Shown: positions 41,337-50,982, counted from the first letter of the stretch. The stretch: DNA of 64,000 bases from Flavobacteriales bacterium (GCA_019638085.1 JAHBUL010000002.1:62001-126000), one strand, 5' to 3'. Numbers and translations are program-made. The notes: generated from the sequence alone by a model not told the origin.

Positions 41337-44138
41337 TCACGATTCCTTGACAGCCCGCTTCTTTCCGCCCTTCTTCCGCACCCGCTGCCGCACCGCTACG
41401 AAGGAGCCGAGGGTCATCAGGATGACGCCGATCCAGAGGATGTTGATGCCGGGGAAAATGATGGCCTGCATGATCACGAACTCGCGTTCGCTCACATTCA
41501 GTCCTACTTGGTTGCCCTTTACACTTTCCAGATCAAATTTCACGTCCAGCTCGGGGATGTCGAAGCCTTTGCTGCCCACGTTCTGGCCGTTGTGGTAGAT
41601 CACCACGGGTTGTGCCTCGAACCAGCGGTGCTCATCGTAGAGATCGCGTACGCGCATATCCAGGATGTACACGGTGAAGTCCGGACCCAGGCGTGAAATG
41701 GTGACGCTGTCCTGTACCGTGCGGATGCTGTCGATCAAGATCACACAGGTGGGGGTGACGATGGTGTCGCCCACGTTCTTCTCGTACAACCGTGCGGGCA
41801 TGTACCCGTCGGCAGCGGTATCCAGCTTGGCGTAGCGGATGTGCGTATAGAGGTCACGGTCCAGCCAATGCTTGGTGCTTGGTTCGGCCACGTTGCCGAA
41901 GCGTGGGTTCAGTTGCACCATCGGTTCCAACTGGAATTCCTTCGCACCCGGGCGGCGGGGCTTCCAATCGGGCGTGTTCCACAGTTGGCTCCGAGTGAAC
42001 GTCTCCAGCGGCGCCCAGTGATCGGGTTGGTCCACGATGAAGTTGTTTCCGGCCGTATGGTCGTTCTTGGCGATGAAGAGCATGCTCCGCACCCGCACCG
42101 TGTCCCCGGCGCTGTAACTGCGCGGCTCAGCAGTGAAGTAGTCCATGTCATACAGCAGGTTCACACCTACTTGACGCTTCCCCTTGAAGGTGACGAAGTA
42201 ATCGCCCACAGGCACGGTATCGCCCACGTATAGGAGCATGTCCTGCCCATCATTGAAATCCTTGTTCAGATAGCTCAGCACCGGTCCGGAGGTATTGCGG
42301 CTGACCTTGTGTTCGCGGGACATGCTGATCACCGATCCGAGCAGCACCATGGCGAAACCCACGTGGGCCATGGACGGTCCGGCATTGCTCAGCTTGCCTT
42401 TCAATACCAGCGGGATATAGAAGGCATTGGACAGTACGGCGAACCAGGAAGCGAAGAGCAGCGCGACGATGTTGCCTTCCGCCAGTCGGTAGTTGAGCCA
42501 CCACACACACAAGGCGGTGAGCAACAAGGCACCGAAAAAGCTGATCCGCAGTTCGCGGAAGAACTTCTTCCGATCGGTCTTTTTGTAGCGCAGGTATTGG
42601 CCGATGGCCACCAGCATCGCCACGATGAAGGCGAAAGGGATCTGCCACTTGTTGTAATGTGCCTTGGCCTCCACGGGAGGTGCCAAATTGTGCTGGGCCA
42701 GATCGTGTGCCCAGCCCCAGCCGGTGAGGTCGTGCAGACTTTCGAATGCACCATGGAACGGAGCCAAGAGCAGGTTGAACACCGGCATGCTCGTGCTGAA
42801 GGTGATCTGCGCCGCGCTGAGCATCAGCACCAAGGAGCCGATAAAGAGCCAGAACTCGCGGCTTAGCAATTCCTCTTCTTCTTGCCTTCGGAACGAGCCC
42901 TTCCGGTAGGCCACAACGGTCATGATAATGCTCACTGCGCCAAAGAGGATGATCGCTGGTACCTGCACTTGCAGGGTGATGCCCAGCACGAACATCACCA
43001 AACTGATGCCGATGTAGAACAATCTATCGGAGCGGTTCTGGTTCAACGCCGCCACGGATATGACCACGAAGGTGAGCATGAAGATGAGCAACCCGGCCAG
43101 CATGCCTTCTCCGGTGAAGCTGTGTACACTGGTATCACCCAGCACACCGCTGCGGGTCATGAAGGTGCTGTAGAGCACCATCAGGAAGGTGATCAGCGAC
43201 AGGAAGAAAGTAGTGAAGAGCGAAGTGTCCTTGCGCTTGTTGATCAGCATCAAGTGGCCAGCACCCACCAAGGTGAGCCAGGGCACCAACGAAGCATTCT
43301 CAACCGGGTCCCATGCCCAGAAGCCTCCGAAGCTGAGGGCCTCATACGCCCAAGCCCCACCCATCAGGATGCCAAGACCCAAAATGCCGATCCCGAAGAA
43401 GGTCCATGGAAGGGCGGGCTCCATCCATTCCTTCACACGCCTGGTCCAAAGGCCGGCAATGGCGAAAGCGAACGGCACCAATGTGGAGGCAAAGCCCAGG
43501 AAAAGGGTAGGAGGGTGGATCACCATCCAATAGTTCTGCAGGAGCGGGTTCAAGCCGCGTCCGTCGCTGAACTGTGGAATGATGGTGAGGTAGTTCGGGA
43601 GCTTCGTCCAAGGCAGGCCGATGTTCTCCGGAAGATCGCGGATGAGCATGAAGGGGCTGCTGCCCACTTTCACATCGAACACATAGATGCCCAGTAACAT
43701 GGTGGCCAAGAAGATCTGCACCAGTGCGAACACCGCCAGCACCGGGCCTTCCCAGCTCTTCGCCCGCCAGATCAGCAGATTGCCCAACACCATGGTCCAG
43801 AAGGCCCACAGCAGGAAGGAGCCTTCCTGACCTTCCCAGAAGCAGCTGGCGATATAACGCAGCGGCATCTCGGTATTGCTGTGCTTCCACACGTAGTCAT
43901 AGGCGAACCAGTGGTTGAAAAGCATCACGAACAGCGTGACCACGATGCCCAGGATGGCAATGGAGTGCGCCCGGAATGCGATCCGCCCCACGCTCCGCCA
44001 CCCCAGATCCTGGGTGCGCGTGTACAGCACGTAGGAGATCAGTGCGAAGAGCGCACCGGTAAAAGAGATGACGGTGAGCCAGTGGCCGAGCTGTCCGGCC
44101 CAGGCATGTTCACCAACGTAAGCAATGGAGTTGTCCAA
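41337..44138 (-). CDS. ccmF: Cytochrome c biogenesis haem lyase, CcmF-type
   Basis: A 933-residue protein, longer than the ~650 of E. coli CcmF. It has many membrane helices, the haem-facing HPPTLFLGF, and the WWD-type periplasmic motif GGFWAWDPVENASLVPWL. A large periplasmic domain of about 270 residues is near the end. It ligates haem from CcmE to apocytochrome c. Downstream of ccmE in the same direction. Confidence 0.92.
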   Translation of the reverse strand: MDNSIAYVGEHAWAGQLGHWLTVISFTGALFALISYVLYTRTQDLGWRSVGRIAFRAHSIAILGIVVTLFVMLFNHWFAYDYVWKHSNTEMPLRYIASCFWEGQEGSFLLWAFWTMVLGNLLIWRAKSWEGPVLAVFALVQIFLATMLLGIYVFDVKVGSSPFMLIRDLPENIGLPWTKLPNYLTIIPQFSDGRGLNPLLQNYWMVIHPPTLFLGFASTLVPFAFAIAGLWTRRVKEWMEPALPWTFFGIGILGLGILMGGAWAYEALSFGGFWAWDPVENASLVPWLTLVGAGHLMLINKRKDTSLFTTFFLSLITFLMVLYSTFMTRSGVLGDTSVHSFTGEGMLAGLLIFMLTFVVISVAALNQNRSDRLFYIGISLVMFVLGITLQVQVPAIILFGAVSIIMTVVAYRKGSFRRQEEEELLSREFWLFIGSLVLMLSAAQITFSTSMPVFNLLLAPFHGAFESLHDLTGWGWAHDLAQHNLAPPVEAKAHYNKWQIPFAFIVAMLVAIGQYLRYKKTDRKKFFRELRISFFGALLLTALCVWWLNYRLAEGNIVALLFASWFAVLSNAFYIPLVLKGKLSNAGPSMAHVGFAMVLLGSVISMSREHKVSRNTSGPVLSYLNKDFNDGQDMLLYVGDTVPVGDYFVTFKGKRQVGVNLLYDMDYFTAEPRSYSAGDTVRVRSMLFIAKNDHTAGNNFIVDQPDHWAPLETFTRSQLWNTPDWKPRRPGAKEFQLEPMVQLNPRFGNVAEPSTKHWLDRDLYTHIRYAKLDTAADGYMPARLYEKNVGDTIVTPTCVILIDSIRTVQDSVTISRLGPDFTVYILDMRVRDLYDEHRWFEAQPVVIYHNGQNVGSKGFDIPELDVKFDLESVKGNQVGLNVSEREFVIMQAIIFPGINILWIGVILMTLGSFVAVRQRVRKKGGKKRAVKES

Positions 44139-44226
44139 AATCAGGAGATCAGACGATCAATAATGACAGGAATGTGTAGGTGGCTTCCAAGGCATGGATC
44201 CGTCCGATCTTCCGACCGTCGTCCGC

Positions 44227-44622
44227 TTAAAGTCCTGCGGTCACTTGGTGTTCCTCGTTGTACTTGCTGGGGCACTTCATCAGCATGTCCTTGGCGTGGA
44301 ATTCGCCGTTGGCATCCGCCTCGCCGATCAATACCAAGCGTTCGGAGCGTTCCAGGTCGTTGGGTTTGGCCATGGCCAAGTTCACGTAGCATTTGCGGCC
44401 ATTGAGGTCCACCATGGCGAACTTCGTAAGGCTGGCATTCACACTTGGTTCGTACACGATGGGCTCGGAGCGGTCCAAGGTGCCCACCACGTGGAATTCA
44501 CGGCCGGGCTGCTCAAAGGCCTCGGTAAGGCTGGCATAGCTGCTACTATCGTTCAGTGAGCTGATCAACGCCGCAATGGCCACGGCTATGATGACTAGTG
44601 CGATGATGTGGCTGCGTTTCAT
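44227..44622 (-). CDS. ccmE: Cytochrome c maturation haem chaperone CcmE, Cys-type
   Basis: A 131-residue protein with an N-terminal anchor (IIALVIIAVAIAALISSL), an OB-fold (FHVVGTLDRSEPIVYEPSVN), and a C-terminal motif HAKDMLMKCPSKYNEEH. The usual haem-binding His (HxxxY) is replaced by Cys117 in CPSKY, giving CxxxY as in archaeal and Desulfovibrio CcmE. Holds haem covalently for CcmF. Confidence 0.9.
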   Translation of the reverse strand: MKRSHIIALVIIAVAIAALISSLNDSSSYASLTEAFEQPGREFHVVGTLDRSEPIVYEPSVNASLTKFAMVDLNGRKCYVNLAMAKPNDLERSERLVLIGEADANGEFHAKDMLMKCPSKYNEEHQVTAGL

Positions 44623-44635
44623 TTTCTGGTCTTCT

Positions 44636-44887
44636 TTAGTGCTGTCCTGCGTTCGTCTGCTCTTTCATGCGACGTTCCAACTTCCCGAGCCTGCGATCCA
44701 AGGCGAACATCCAGATGGCGATCCCAATAAGCACTGTGCTCACCACCATCACCACCGTATTGATCTTGCCGGATGCGAACATCGTCTCCTGCAACCAGCT
44801 CGGTGCGCCGGATGCCGCGAAGGTACTCATGGGCAAGGCGAGAAAGGCCATGACCACGGTCAATGGCTTAACGATCGTTAGCTTCAT
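44636..44887 (-). CDS. ccmD: CcmD-like small membrane protein
   Basis: An 83-residue protein with a signal-like N-terminus and one membrane helix (INTVVMVVSTVLIGIAIWMF) followed by a basic cytoplasmic coiled end (LDRRLGKLERRMKEQ). CcmD links CcmC and CcmE. It lies between ccmC and ccmE, overlapping ccmC by 20 bp. Confidence 0.8.
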   Translation of the reverse strand: MKLTIVKPLTVVMAFLALPMSTFAASGAPSWLQETMFASGKINTVVMVVSTVLIGIAIWMFALDRRLGKLERRMKEQTNAGQH

Positions 44888-45887
44888 CGTAAATGGATCT
44901 TAGGCGGGCGGTGCGCTGGTGCAGGGTATAGGCCCAGATACCCAACAGGATCCAGCCCATGACCGCAGGGTAGAATACCGCCCGGAGCGTGCTGTCCAGA
45001 TCGTATTGGTTGAAGGCCGGGTTTCCTCCGCTGCCCGGGTGCAGGGAATCCGTAAGGCGAGGCAGTACCATGATGAATACCATCATGAGCACATAGGCGA
45101 AGATGTTGTAGATCGCCGCCAAACGAGCCCGCTTATGCGGATCGGGAACGGAGCCGCGCAGGATGAGGTAGGCCGCGTAGATCAGAACCGTTACGGCAGC
45201 GCCATTGAGCTTGGGATCACTGGTCCACCAACCGCCCCACGTGGCGCGAGCCCAAATGCTCCCGGTGATCAATCCCAATGCGGCAAAGAGCAAGCTCACA
45301 TCCACAGCGGAAAGGGCCTTACCATCAGCGACCAGATCACCCGAGCGCAGCACCAGCAGGCTCTGCCAGAAAGCGATCGTCATCAGCACCATCATGGTGA
45401 ACCACATGGGCACGTGGAAGAACAGGTTGCGGATGGTCTCGTTGAGGATGGAACGGTTCGGAAATGCGAAGCTGGTGCGCGCTGCATCGCTTACTACACA
45501 ATCATCTTGCGCAATACCGGTACCCAGGCCTTGGGTGAAGAATGCCTCGCGCAGCACCACTTGTCCATCCGCCGCATCCCACGCCCAAAGGCTGGTCAGG
45601 TTGGTGCGGAATCCTTCGGGAACATTGAAGTCAGCAGAAAACTGGACGTCCGACAGGACCTTCACGTCCGTGGCACACACCCGCTGGCCATCATTCTCCA
45701 ACCAGACCTCAGGCGTGTTCGCTGCGAAGTGCGTGTTGTAACCGGTGGCTTCCAAAGAGATGGGACCCGGGGCGATACGGTCGATGGAAGCATGGACCAG
45801 GGCCGGACCTAATGGCGTTCCCAATCCAACGATCACCACGTAGAGCAGGAGCACTACCGAAAGCAACTTCCACCACCAACCCTTCAT
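44868..45887 (-). CDS. ccmC: Cytochrome c biogenesis protein CcmC-type (CcsA family)
   Basis: About 339 residues from MKGWWWKLLSVVLLLYVVIV. A periplasmic domain (RIAPGPISLEATGYNTHFAA) is followed by six membrane helices with the WWD motif WARATWGGWWTSDPKLNGAA. Transfers haem to CcmE. The ATG shares a base with the TAA of ccmB. Confidence 0.9.
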   Translation of the reverse strand: MKGWWWKLLSVVLLLYVVIVGLGTPLGPALVHASIDRIAPGPISLEATGYNTHFAANTPEVWLENDGQRVCATDVKVLSDVQFSADFNVPEGFRTNLTSLWAWDAADGQVVLREAFFTQGLGTGIAQDDCVVSDAARTSFAFPNRSILNETIRNLFFHVPMWFTMMVLMTIAFWQSLLVLRSGDLVADGKALSAVDVSLLFAALGLITGSIWARATWGGWWTSDPKLNGAAVTVLIYAAYLILRGSVPDPHKRARLAAIYNIFAYVLMMVFIMVLPRLTDSLHPGSGGNPAFNQYDLDSTLRAVFYPAVMGWILLGIWAYTLHQRTARLRSIYDEANDR

Positions 45888-46555
45888 TAGTCGCGCCAAA
45901 GGTAAGGGAAGAGCAACCAGGCGAGGGCCACGGTGATCAGGTCGATCAGCACCAGCCATAGCACGTACTTCCCGGTGATGTCCCAACCCAGTCCATCCAA
46001 GGCTAATTTGCTTGCTTTCATCACGCTCAGCAACATGGGCAGCACGATGGGAAAGCCGAGGATCGCCATCAGCCCCACGCCGTTCCCTGCACGTGCCGCC
46101 AAAGCGGAGATCAAGGTGAGGACCAAGGCAAAGCCGATGCCACCTACGATCACGACCAATAGAAAGATGTCAAGTCGGGCATCGTTCATGGGTGAGCTTC
46201 CTATGAAGAGGGCGTAGGCCCCCAAGCTCAAGAGGCTCAGCACGCCCATGGTGATACCGTTGTAGATCGTTCGTGCCAGGACCACGCTGCGCGGTGAGGC
46301 TAAGGTGTAGAGGTAAAGCTGGCGTCCGGTATTCTCCCGCTGAAAGGAGCGCCCCAAGGCATTGAATGCCGCAAAAAGAAGGATGATCCAGAACAAGGCG
46401 TTCCAGATCGGGATATCGAAAAGGTGCCGAACACCTTGGTAACACACATAGATGGTACTCACCACATAGAGCGCCATGCTACCCCACGCATGCTTCTGGC
46501 GGCGGTCCAGTTGCCATTCCAGCTTCAAGAGGTGGGCGATCTCGGCGGTGCGCAT
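45887..46555 (-). CDS. ccmB: CcmB-type haem exporter membrane subunit
   Basis: A 222-residue protein from MRTAEIAHLLKLEWQLDRRQ with six membrane helices (FWIILLFAAFNALGRSFQRE, LGFPIVLPMLLSVMKASKLA). CcmB forms the membrane part of the CcmAB complex that releases holo-CcmE. No ccmA is in the window, so it must lie elsewhere if present. The longer frame to 46654 is Pro-rich and non-homologous. Confidence 0.85.
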   Translation of the reverse strand: MRTAEIAHLLKLEWQLDRRQKHAWGSMALYVVSTIYVCYQGVRHLFDIPIWNALFWIILLFAAFNALGRSFQRENTGRQLYLYTLASPRSVVLARTIYNGITMGVLSLLSLGAYALFIGSSPMNDARLDIFLLVVIVGGIGFALVLTLISALAARAGNGVGLMAILGFPIVLPMLLSVMKASKLALDGLGWDITGKYVLWLVLIDLITVALAWLLFPYLWRD

Positions 46556-46894
46556 CGGATAGGCGGCGAAGGTAGAGAGCGGGGCATTGGTATTAGTGGT
46601 GGAAGGAGGGCAGTACGGCGGAAGCGGTGATGGCCCGGTCATATGTATGGCCATACATTATGATACGCTGAAACGCGATGGCACTGTACACTGGGCAATA
46701 CGCTATCCTGCTGGAGATCTGAGTCTTGCGGATTCAGATGAAGACTAGGTTCAAAGGTGCGGACAACAGAGGTGTGCGGCCATACATATGAGATTTCCGA
46801 TGACTCACTGTATAAAAATAGCCAGCATCTCAACGATCATTCTACACGGCAACCGTCCTTTGCGGCACGTGCTAGCCGAGTAGAAGCATCCACA
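46556..46894. promoter_or_regulatory. Divergent intergenic region with inverted repeat
   Basis: The 339 bp between ccmB and the epimerase. It has a perfect palindrome ATGTATGGCCATACAT at 46643-46658, plus a second half-site GGCCATACATATGA at 46778-46791 that is an exact reverse complement of TCATATGTATGGCC at 46639-46652. A further hairpin is near 46718-46740. This could be an operator for a divergent regulator or the ends of a small palindromic element. Confidence 0.55.
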
Positions 46895-47941
46895 ATGCCC
46901 ATCACCATCAGCTACTGTCCCTATCGGCTGCTCTTCAAGCATCCATTCGGAACGGCCCATGGGGTTCGCACAGGGACAGATAGCATTTTCATTCGTCTGG
47001 AAGAGAATGGTGTTTTTGGATATGGGGAAGTCACATTGCCGCCGTACCTGAAGGAAAAGCCGGATGCCGTAATAGATCGGTTGCACCGTGTGGGTAGCCG
47101 GGAGATCGGGAATTCCGATGCCTTGAAGCTGCTGCTGGAGGATCAAACGCTGTTTGGGCCAGATGCTCAAGGTTGCAGAGCAGGTGTGCAGATGGCTTTA
47201 AGTGATCTAATAGGAAATCAGATTCAACTTCCTGTAAATCAGATAATCGATGTGAATCCGGATAAGTCAGTAGCCACCTTGGTCACCGTTGGGTTATCCG
47301 GCTTGGATGAGCTTTCATGCAAGATAGAGGAACTACCTGGCTCGGATGCATTGAAACTGAAAGTAGGTCATGAAGGATCGCTCGATACAATACAAAGGAT
47401 CAGGCAGTTAGATGGCCGTCCATTGTTCTTGGATGCAAATCAAGGGCTGTCCACGATCCAAGAAGCCTTGTTGCTGGTAGAGGCTGCTGGTGATCGGCTA
47501 TTGGCTATGGAACAACCATTTCCAGTGAAGAGAAACGATCTCCAGAAGCAGTTACAGGAACGCCTGGGTGTGGTGATCTATGGAGATGAATCCATTCAAG
47601 ACCTGAATGAACTGGAAAATTCAGTGGGAGTATTCAAAGGATTGAATATCAAGTTAATGAAGTGCGGAGGCTTGGATCGGGCCAAGGCCTTGATGGATCG
47701 TGCTGCGGTATTGGGCATGAAGGTGATGCTCGGCAGTATGAGCGAGAGTTCCCTGGGGTGCACGGCCATGGCACACATGGCGGGTAAAGCAGACATCGTT
47801 GACCTGGATGGCCCGTGGTTGATCAAGAATGATCCATTTCAGGGGATAAGCATGGATCATGGAAAACTGATCATGCCGCACGGTCCGGGTATCGGAGCCG
47901 TCCTTCGTACTGAACTTGAGTTCAAGTCAATCTGCGCATAA
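46895..47941 (+). CDS. Dipeptide epimerase (enolase superfamily, L-Ala-D/L-Glu epimerase-like)
   Basis: About 348 residues from MPITISYCPYRLLFKHPFGT. It has the MLE-subgroup catalytic pattern: the KxK pair in ALKLKVGHEG, metal ligands LFLDANQG, LLAMEQPFP and VIYGDES, and the second Lys in LNIKLMKCGG. It epimerises dipeptides from peptidoglycan turnover. Codon use is more AT-rich than in flanking genes, hinting at transfer. It is next to the ccm genes but divergent. Confidence 0.88.
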   Translation: MPITISYCPYRLLFKHPFGTAHGVRTGTDSIFIRLEENGVFGYGEVTLPPYLKEKPDAVIDRLHRVGSREIGNSDALKLLLEDQTLFGPDAQGCRAGVQMALSDLIGNQIQLPVNQIIDVNPDKSVATLVTVGLSGLDELSCKIEELPGSDALKLKVGHEGSLDTIQRIRQLDGRPLFLDANQGLSTIQEALLLVEAAGDRLLAMEQPFPVKRNDLQKQLQERLGVVIYGDESIQDLNELENSVGVFKGLNIKLMKCGGLDRAKALMDRAAVLGMKVMLGSMSESSLGCTAMAHMAGKADIVDLDGPWLIKNDPFQGISMDHGKLIMPHGPGIGAVLRTELEFKSICA

Positions 47942-47953
47942 TTTATATTATGT

Positions 47954-47961
47954 TAACTTTG
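47954..47961 (+). promoter_or_regulatory. -7 promoter element TAACTTTG
   Basis: Exact consensus match just after the epimerase stop. It could drive a long-leader helicase transcript or a small RNA. Confidence 0.4.
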
Positions 47962-48192
47962 ATTTTACTATGTACCCCACTCAGGGTCAGATGGTTTCGT
48001 TCGATCTTTCCATCGCCGTTACCCTCCGCGTGCCGTTCGGCGACTTTCACGTTCCTGGAATTGGAACAGCCCGTTCGCTGTGCCTTCGAGGGTGTATGCA
48101 CATGGTTAAGTATCAGTATTCGGTCAGGCATCTACACCAAGGAGTCGAGCTTTGATCTGAAAATTCACATACGGATTACCTCCCTCTTGCGC

Positions 48193-48200
48193 TACATTTG
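48193..48200 (+). promoter_or_regulatory. -7 promoter element TACATTTG
   Basis: Exact consensus match about 160 bp before the helicase start, leaving a ~155-nt leader. A -33 element is not clear. Confidence 0.55.
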
Positions 48201-48361
48201 CACCGCTCTATCGCGCCCAGCCTTATTCCCTCACGGGATCATCGTCCAGGCGCCATCCCCTGCGGATCATTGCACGCCGGACCGACCGAGAGCCTTTCCT
48301 ACAAAACCATTCCGCGCGTCCGTGGCACCAATGAGCCGGACCGTTGTTTTGAAGCAGTTAC

Positions 48362-49768
48362 ATGCCAAAGATCACATTTGACCAGCTCGGTCTTATCGAG
48401 CCCATTCTAAAAGCCCTTCAACACGAAGGCTACACCCACCCCACGCCGATCCAGTCACAGAGCATTCCCCACCTGCTAGAAGGGCGTGACCTGCTAGGCT
48501 GTGCACAAACCGGAACCGGAAAGACCGCCGCCTTCGCCATACCGATGATCCAGCGGATGTACACCTCCGGAGGCGGAACCGCCCGTGGTGGCCGTCGTCC
48601 CATCCGGGCGCTGATCCTCACACCAACGCGCGAGCTCGCCATCCAGATCGATGAAAGCTATAAGGCGTATGGCCGCCATACGGACCTGCGTACCACCGTC
48701 ATCTTCGGTGGCGTGGGCCAAAAACCACAGACGGATGCCCTGCGTCGCGGGATTGACATCCTTGTGGCCACTCCTGGCCGCTTGCTGGACCTGATGAACC
48801 AAGGCTTCATCAACCTGAAGGAACTGGAGTATTTCGTGCTGGACGAAGCCGATCGCATGCTCGATATGGGTTTCATCCACGATGTGAAAAAGGTGATCGC
48901 GGCCATTCCGCGCCAACGGCAAACACTCTTCTTCAGCGCTACCATGCCGCCTGAGGTTCAACGCCTTTCGTCCACCCTCCTCACCAATCCGGTGAAGGTG
49001 GAAGTGACCCCGGCTTCGTCCACGGCAGAAACGGTGCAACAAGAGGTGTTCTTCGTGGACAAGGCCAACAAGGCCAAGCTTCTGGTACACCTGCTGGAAA
49101 CGCGCGATATCAAGGAGGCCTTGGTATTCAGCCGTACCAAACACGGTGCGGACAAGCTGGTGAAGGTGATAGAGAAAGCGGGCATTCGTGCGGAGGCCAT
49201 CCATGGGAACAAGGCCCAGAACGCCCGGCAGCGCGCCTTGAAGAATTTCAAGGAACGCAAGACCCGTGTACTGGTGGCCACCGACATCGCGGCGCGCGGC
49301 ATCGATATTGATTCCCTTTCCCACGTGGTGAATTTCGACATCCCCAATGTGCCGGAGACGTACGTCCACCGTATTGGCCGCACGGGTCGTGCGGGTGCTA
49401 GCGGTATCGCCCTATCGCTCTGCGATGTGGACGAGCGCGTGTTCCTCCGCGATATCACCAAGCTGATCGCGAGGCAGATACCCGTTGTGGAGGAACATCC
49501 TTTCCCGGCCAGCGGCAATGCAGGCAAGCCCCTTCCACCTGCTCCCCCTAGGGGAAAGGGACGTCAAGGTGGCGGACGCGGTAGTGGTGGACAGGGTGGT
49601 AATAATGGCCAAACCAAGGATTTCGCTGCACTTACCGCTGAGCTGATCAATGATCTGGATGGCACGGCGGCCAAGGCCCGGGTGAAGCCGGCGGCGGGTG
49701 GTGCTCGCAACCCCCGCAGGCGTTGGAGAGGTCCTCGCCCAGGTGGTGGCGGTAGCGGGAAGCGCTGA
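48362..49768 (+). CDS. DEAD-box RNA helicase (RhlE-type)
   Basis: A 468-residue protein with every helicase motif: Q motif ([10 protein letters not shown]), [53 protein letters not shown], and [10 protein letters not shown]. The tail is Gly/Arg-rich ([16 protein letters not shown] and [13 protein letters not shown]), a likely RNA-binding extension. It unwinds RNA in ribosome assembly or decay. The long leader fits cold-regulated control, which is inference. Confidence 0.94.
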   Translation: MPKITFDQLGLIEPILKALQHEGYTHPTPIQSQSIPHLLEGRDLLGCAQTGTGKTAAFAIPMIQRMYTSGGGTARGGRRPIRALILTPTRELAIQIDESYKAYGRHTDLRTTVIFGGVGQKPQTDALRRGIDILVATPGRLLDLMNQGFINLKELEYFVLDEADRMLDMGFIHDVKKVIAAIPRQRQTLFFSATMPPEVQRLSSTLLTNPVKVEVTPASSTAETVQQEVFFVDKANKAKLLVHLLETRDIKEALVFSRTKHGADKLVKVIEKAGIRAEAIHGNKAQNARQRALKNFKERKTRVLVATDIAARGIDIDSLSHVVNFDIPNVPETYVHRIGRTGRAGASGIALSLCDVDERVFLRDITKLIARQIPVVEEHPFPASGNAGKPLPPAPPRGKGRQGGGRGSGGQGGNNGQTKDFAALTAELINDLDGTAAKARVKPAAGGARNPRRRWRGPRPGGGGSGKR

Positions 49769-49786
49769 TAACTACTTTGAGGAAAG

Positions 49787-49822
49787 GAGCCGCTCGATCA
49801 TCTTGAGCGGCTCTTTTATTTT
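49787..49822 (+). terminator. Intrinsic terminator after the DEAD-box helicase
   Basis: Stem GAGCCGCTC (49787-49795), 9-nt loop, GAGCGGCTC (49805-49813), then TTTTATTTT. A perfect 9-bp stem and T-run 20 bp after the stop. Confidence 0.92.
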
Positions 49823-49915
49823 CAGGAAGCTGCATCAACTGCCGGTGCTGCCGTGGGCTACGTAGCGGCGACGGTGGTCAGCGGTGATCGCCTTCAACTG
49901 AAGATCACCAATTGA

Positions 49916-49959
49916 AATGGCCCGAAGAAGTCCCACTTGGGGATGCTCTTCGGGCCATT
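49916..49959. terminator. Long hairpin, possible bidirectional terminator
   Basis: A perfect 13-bp stem AATGGCCCGAAGA / TCTTCGGGCCATT around an inner small stem (TCCC/GGGA). The flank on the minus strand is only modestly T-rich (TTCAATT), so termination of the sterol desaturase gene is plausible but weak. Confidence 0.5.
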
Positions 49960-49986
49960 GCTAACTCCGCTTGGTGGTGAATCTGC

Positions 49987-50982
49987 TCAGTTCGACCGTA
50001 TGAACTCGCGCTCCGGTACCTCTACTCCCTGCTCATTGGCCAATTTCAGCTCCTTCTGAAGCTGCTTGCTGGTCATGCTGCTTCCGTCATGGCTCCAGCC
50101 GGGAGGGCCGAAGATGTACATGAACTTGTTCTTCAGACCGGGTGCCTTTTTGACATCCTTCCAGATCTCCTGAAATTCGAACAGGTTATGCGTGATCGGA
50201 TTGTCCGTGCCGGGATCATGGCTGATACCATACTTGGGCACTACCCCTTTGATCGGGGGTTGCCAAGTGCCATAGAGCCGATCCCAGATGGTGAGGATAC
50301 CACCGTGGTTCTTGTCCAAGTATGGCGTGTTGCTGCTGTGGTGTACCGTATGGATGTACGGCGTATTGAAGAGCCGCTCGTACAACGGCAAGGAAGGCAC
50401 CAACTGGGAGTGCAGGAAGAACTGGTAGAAGGAGTTGAGGATGAGTGCCGTGGCGATCATGATCGGCTCGAAACCGACCAAAGGCATCCACAACCAGAAG
50501 ATCGGCTTATACAGTGTGATGAACCAGCCGTTGCGGATGCTGACGGTAAGGTTGAAGGTCTTGGCGGAATGGTGTGGCAAATGCGCAGCCCAGAGCAAGC
50601 GGATGTTGTGGCTGAGGCGGTGGTGCCAGTAGAAGTTGTGGTCGTCCGCGAGCATGCAGATGATCCAGATGTACCAAGCAAAGCCCAAGCTGCCATAGCC
50701 GAGATACTGCTCCCGCAGGGGTTCGGCCAGCTTGAACAGGAAGAAATAAAGTGTGATCTCGAATACGTTCGTCAGCACACGGATCACTGTGGCCCCCACG
50801 AGGATAACGAAGCTGGCGAACGTCTCCCGTAAGTTGTACAGGTGCTTGGCCTTGTAGAACTCAAGAAGTAGGAGGGCCAGGAAGAATGGGTAGACATACA
50901 TGATGCCGATACCCTCGATCTTCAAGGGGGGCAACTGGGCCTTCATGTGAAGCCAGGCCTCAATGGGATTGAAAGATGTCAT
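49987..50982 (-). CDS. Sterol desaturase / fatty acid hydroxylase family protein
   Basis: A 331-residue membrane protein with the eight-histidine iron-binding pattern: DDHNFYWHHRLSH, HLPHHS and HTVHHSSN, plus about four membrane helices. It uses di-iron and oxygen to hydroxylate or desaturate a lipid. The exact substrate cannot be told; Bacteroidota homologues are often carotenoid or sphingolipid/fatty acid hydroxylases. Confidence 0.88.
   Translation of the reverse strand: MTSFNPIEAWLHMKAQLPPLKIEGIGIMYVYPFFLALLLLEFYKAKHLYNLRETFASFVILVGATVIRVLTNVFEITLYFFLFKLAEPLREQYLGYGSLGFAWYIWIICMLADDHNFYWHHRLSHNIRLLWAAHLPHHSAKTFNLTVSIRNGWFITLYKPIFWLWMPLVGFEPIMIATALILNSFYQFFLHSQLVPSLPLYERLFNTPYIHTVHHSSNTPYLDKNHGGILTIWDRLYGTWQPPIKGVVPKYGISHDPGTDNPITHNLFEFQEIWKDVKKAPGLKNKFMYIFGPPGWSHDGSSMTSKQLQKELKLANEQGVEVPEREFIRSN

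Larger units (their letters stand above)
47942..48361 (+). other. Long leader region before the DEAD-box helicase
   Basis: A 420-bp stretch without a recognised gene. TANNTTTG elements at 47954-47961 (TAACTTTG) and 48193-48200 (TACATTTG) would give transcripts with leaders of about 395 and 155 nt before the helicase. A 143-codon frame crosses it but overlaps the promoter and runs into the helicase, with no known motif. Confidence 0.5.

Noticed and set aside
47950-48381. A 143-codon plus-strand frame before the helicase
   Set aside because: It overlaps a promoter element and runs into the helicase start. No known motif or homologous pattern.
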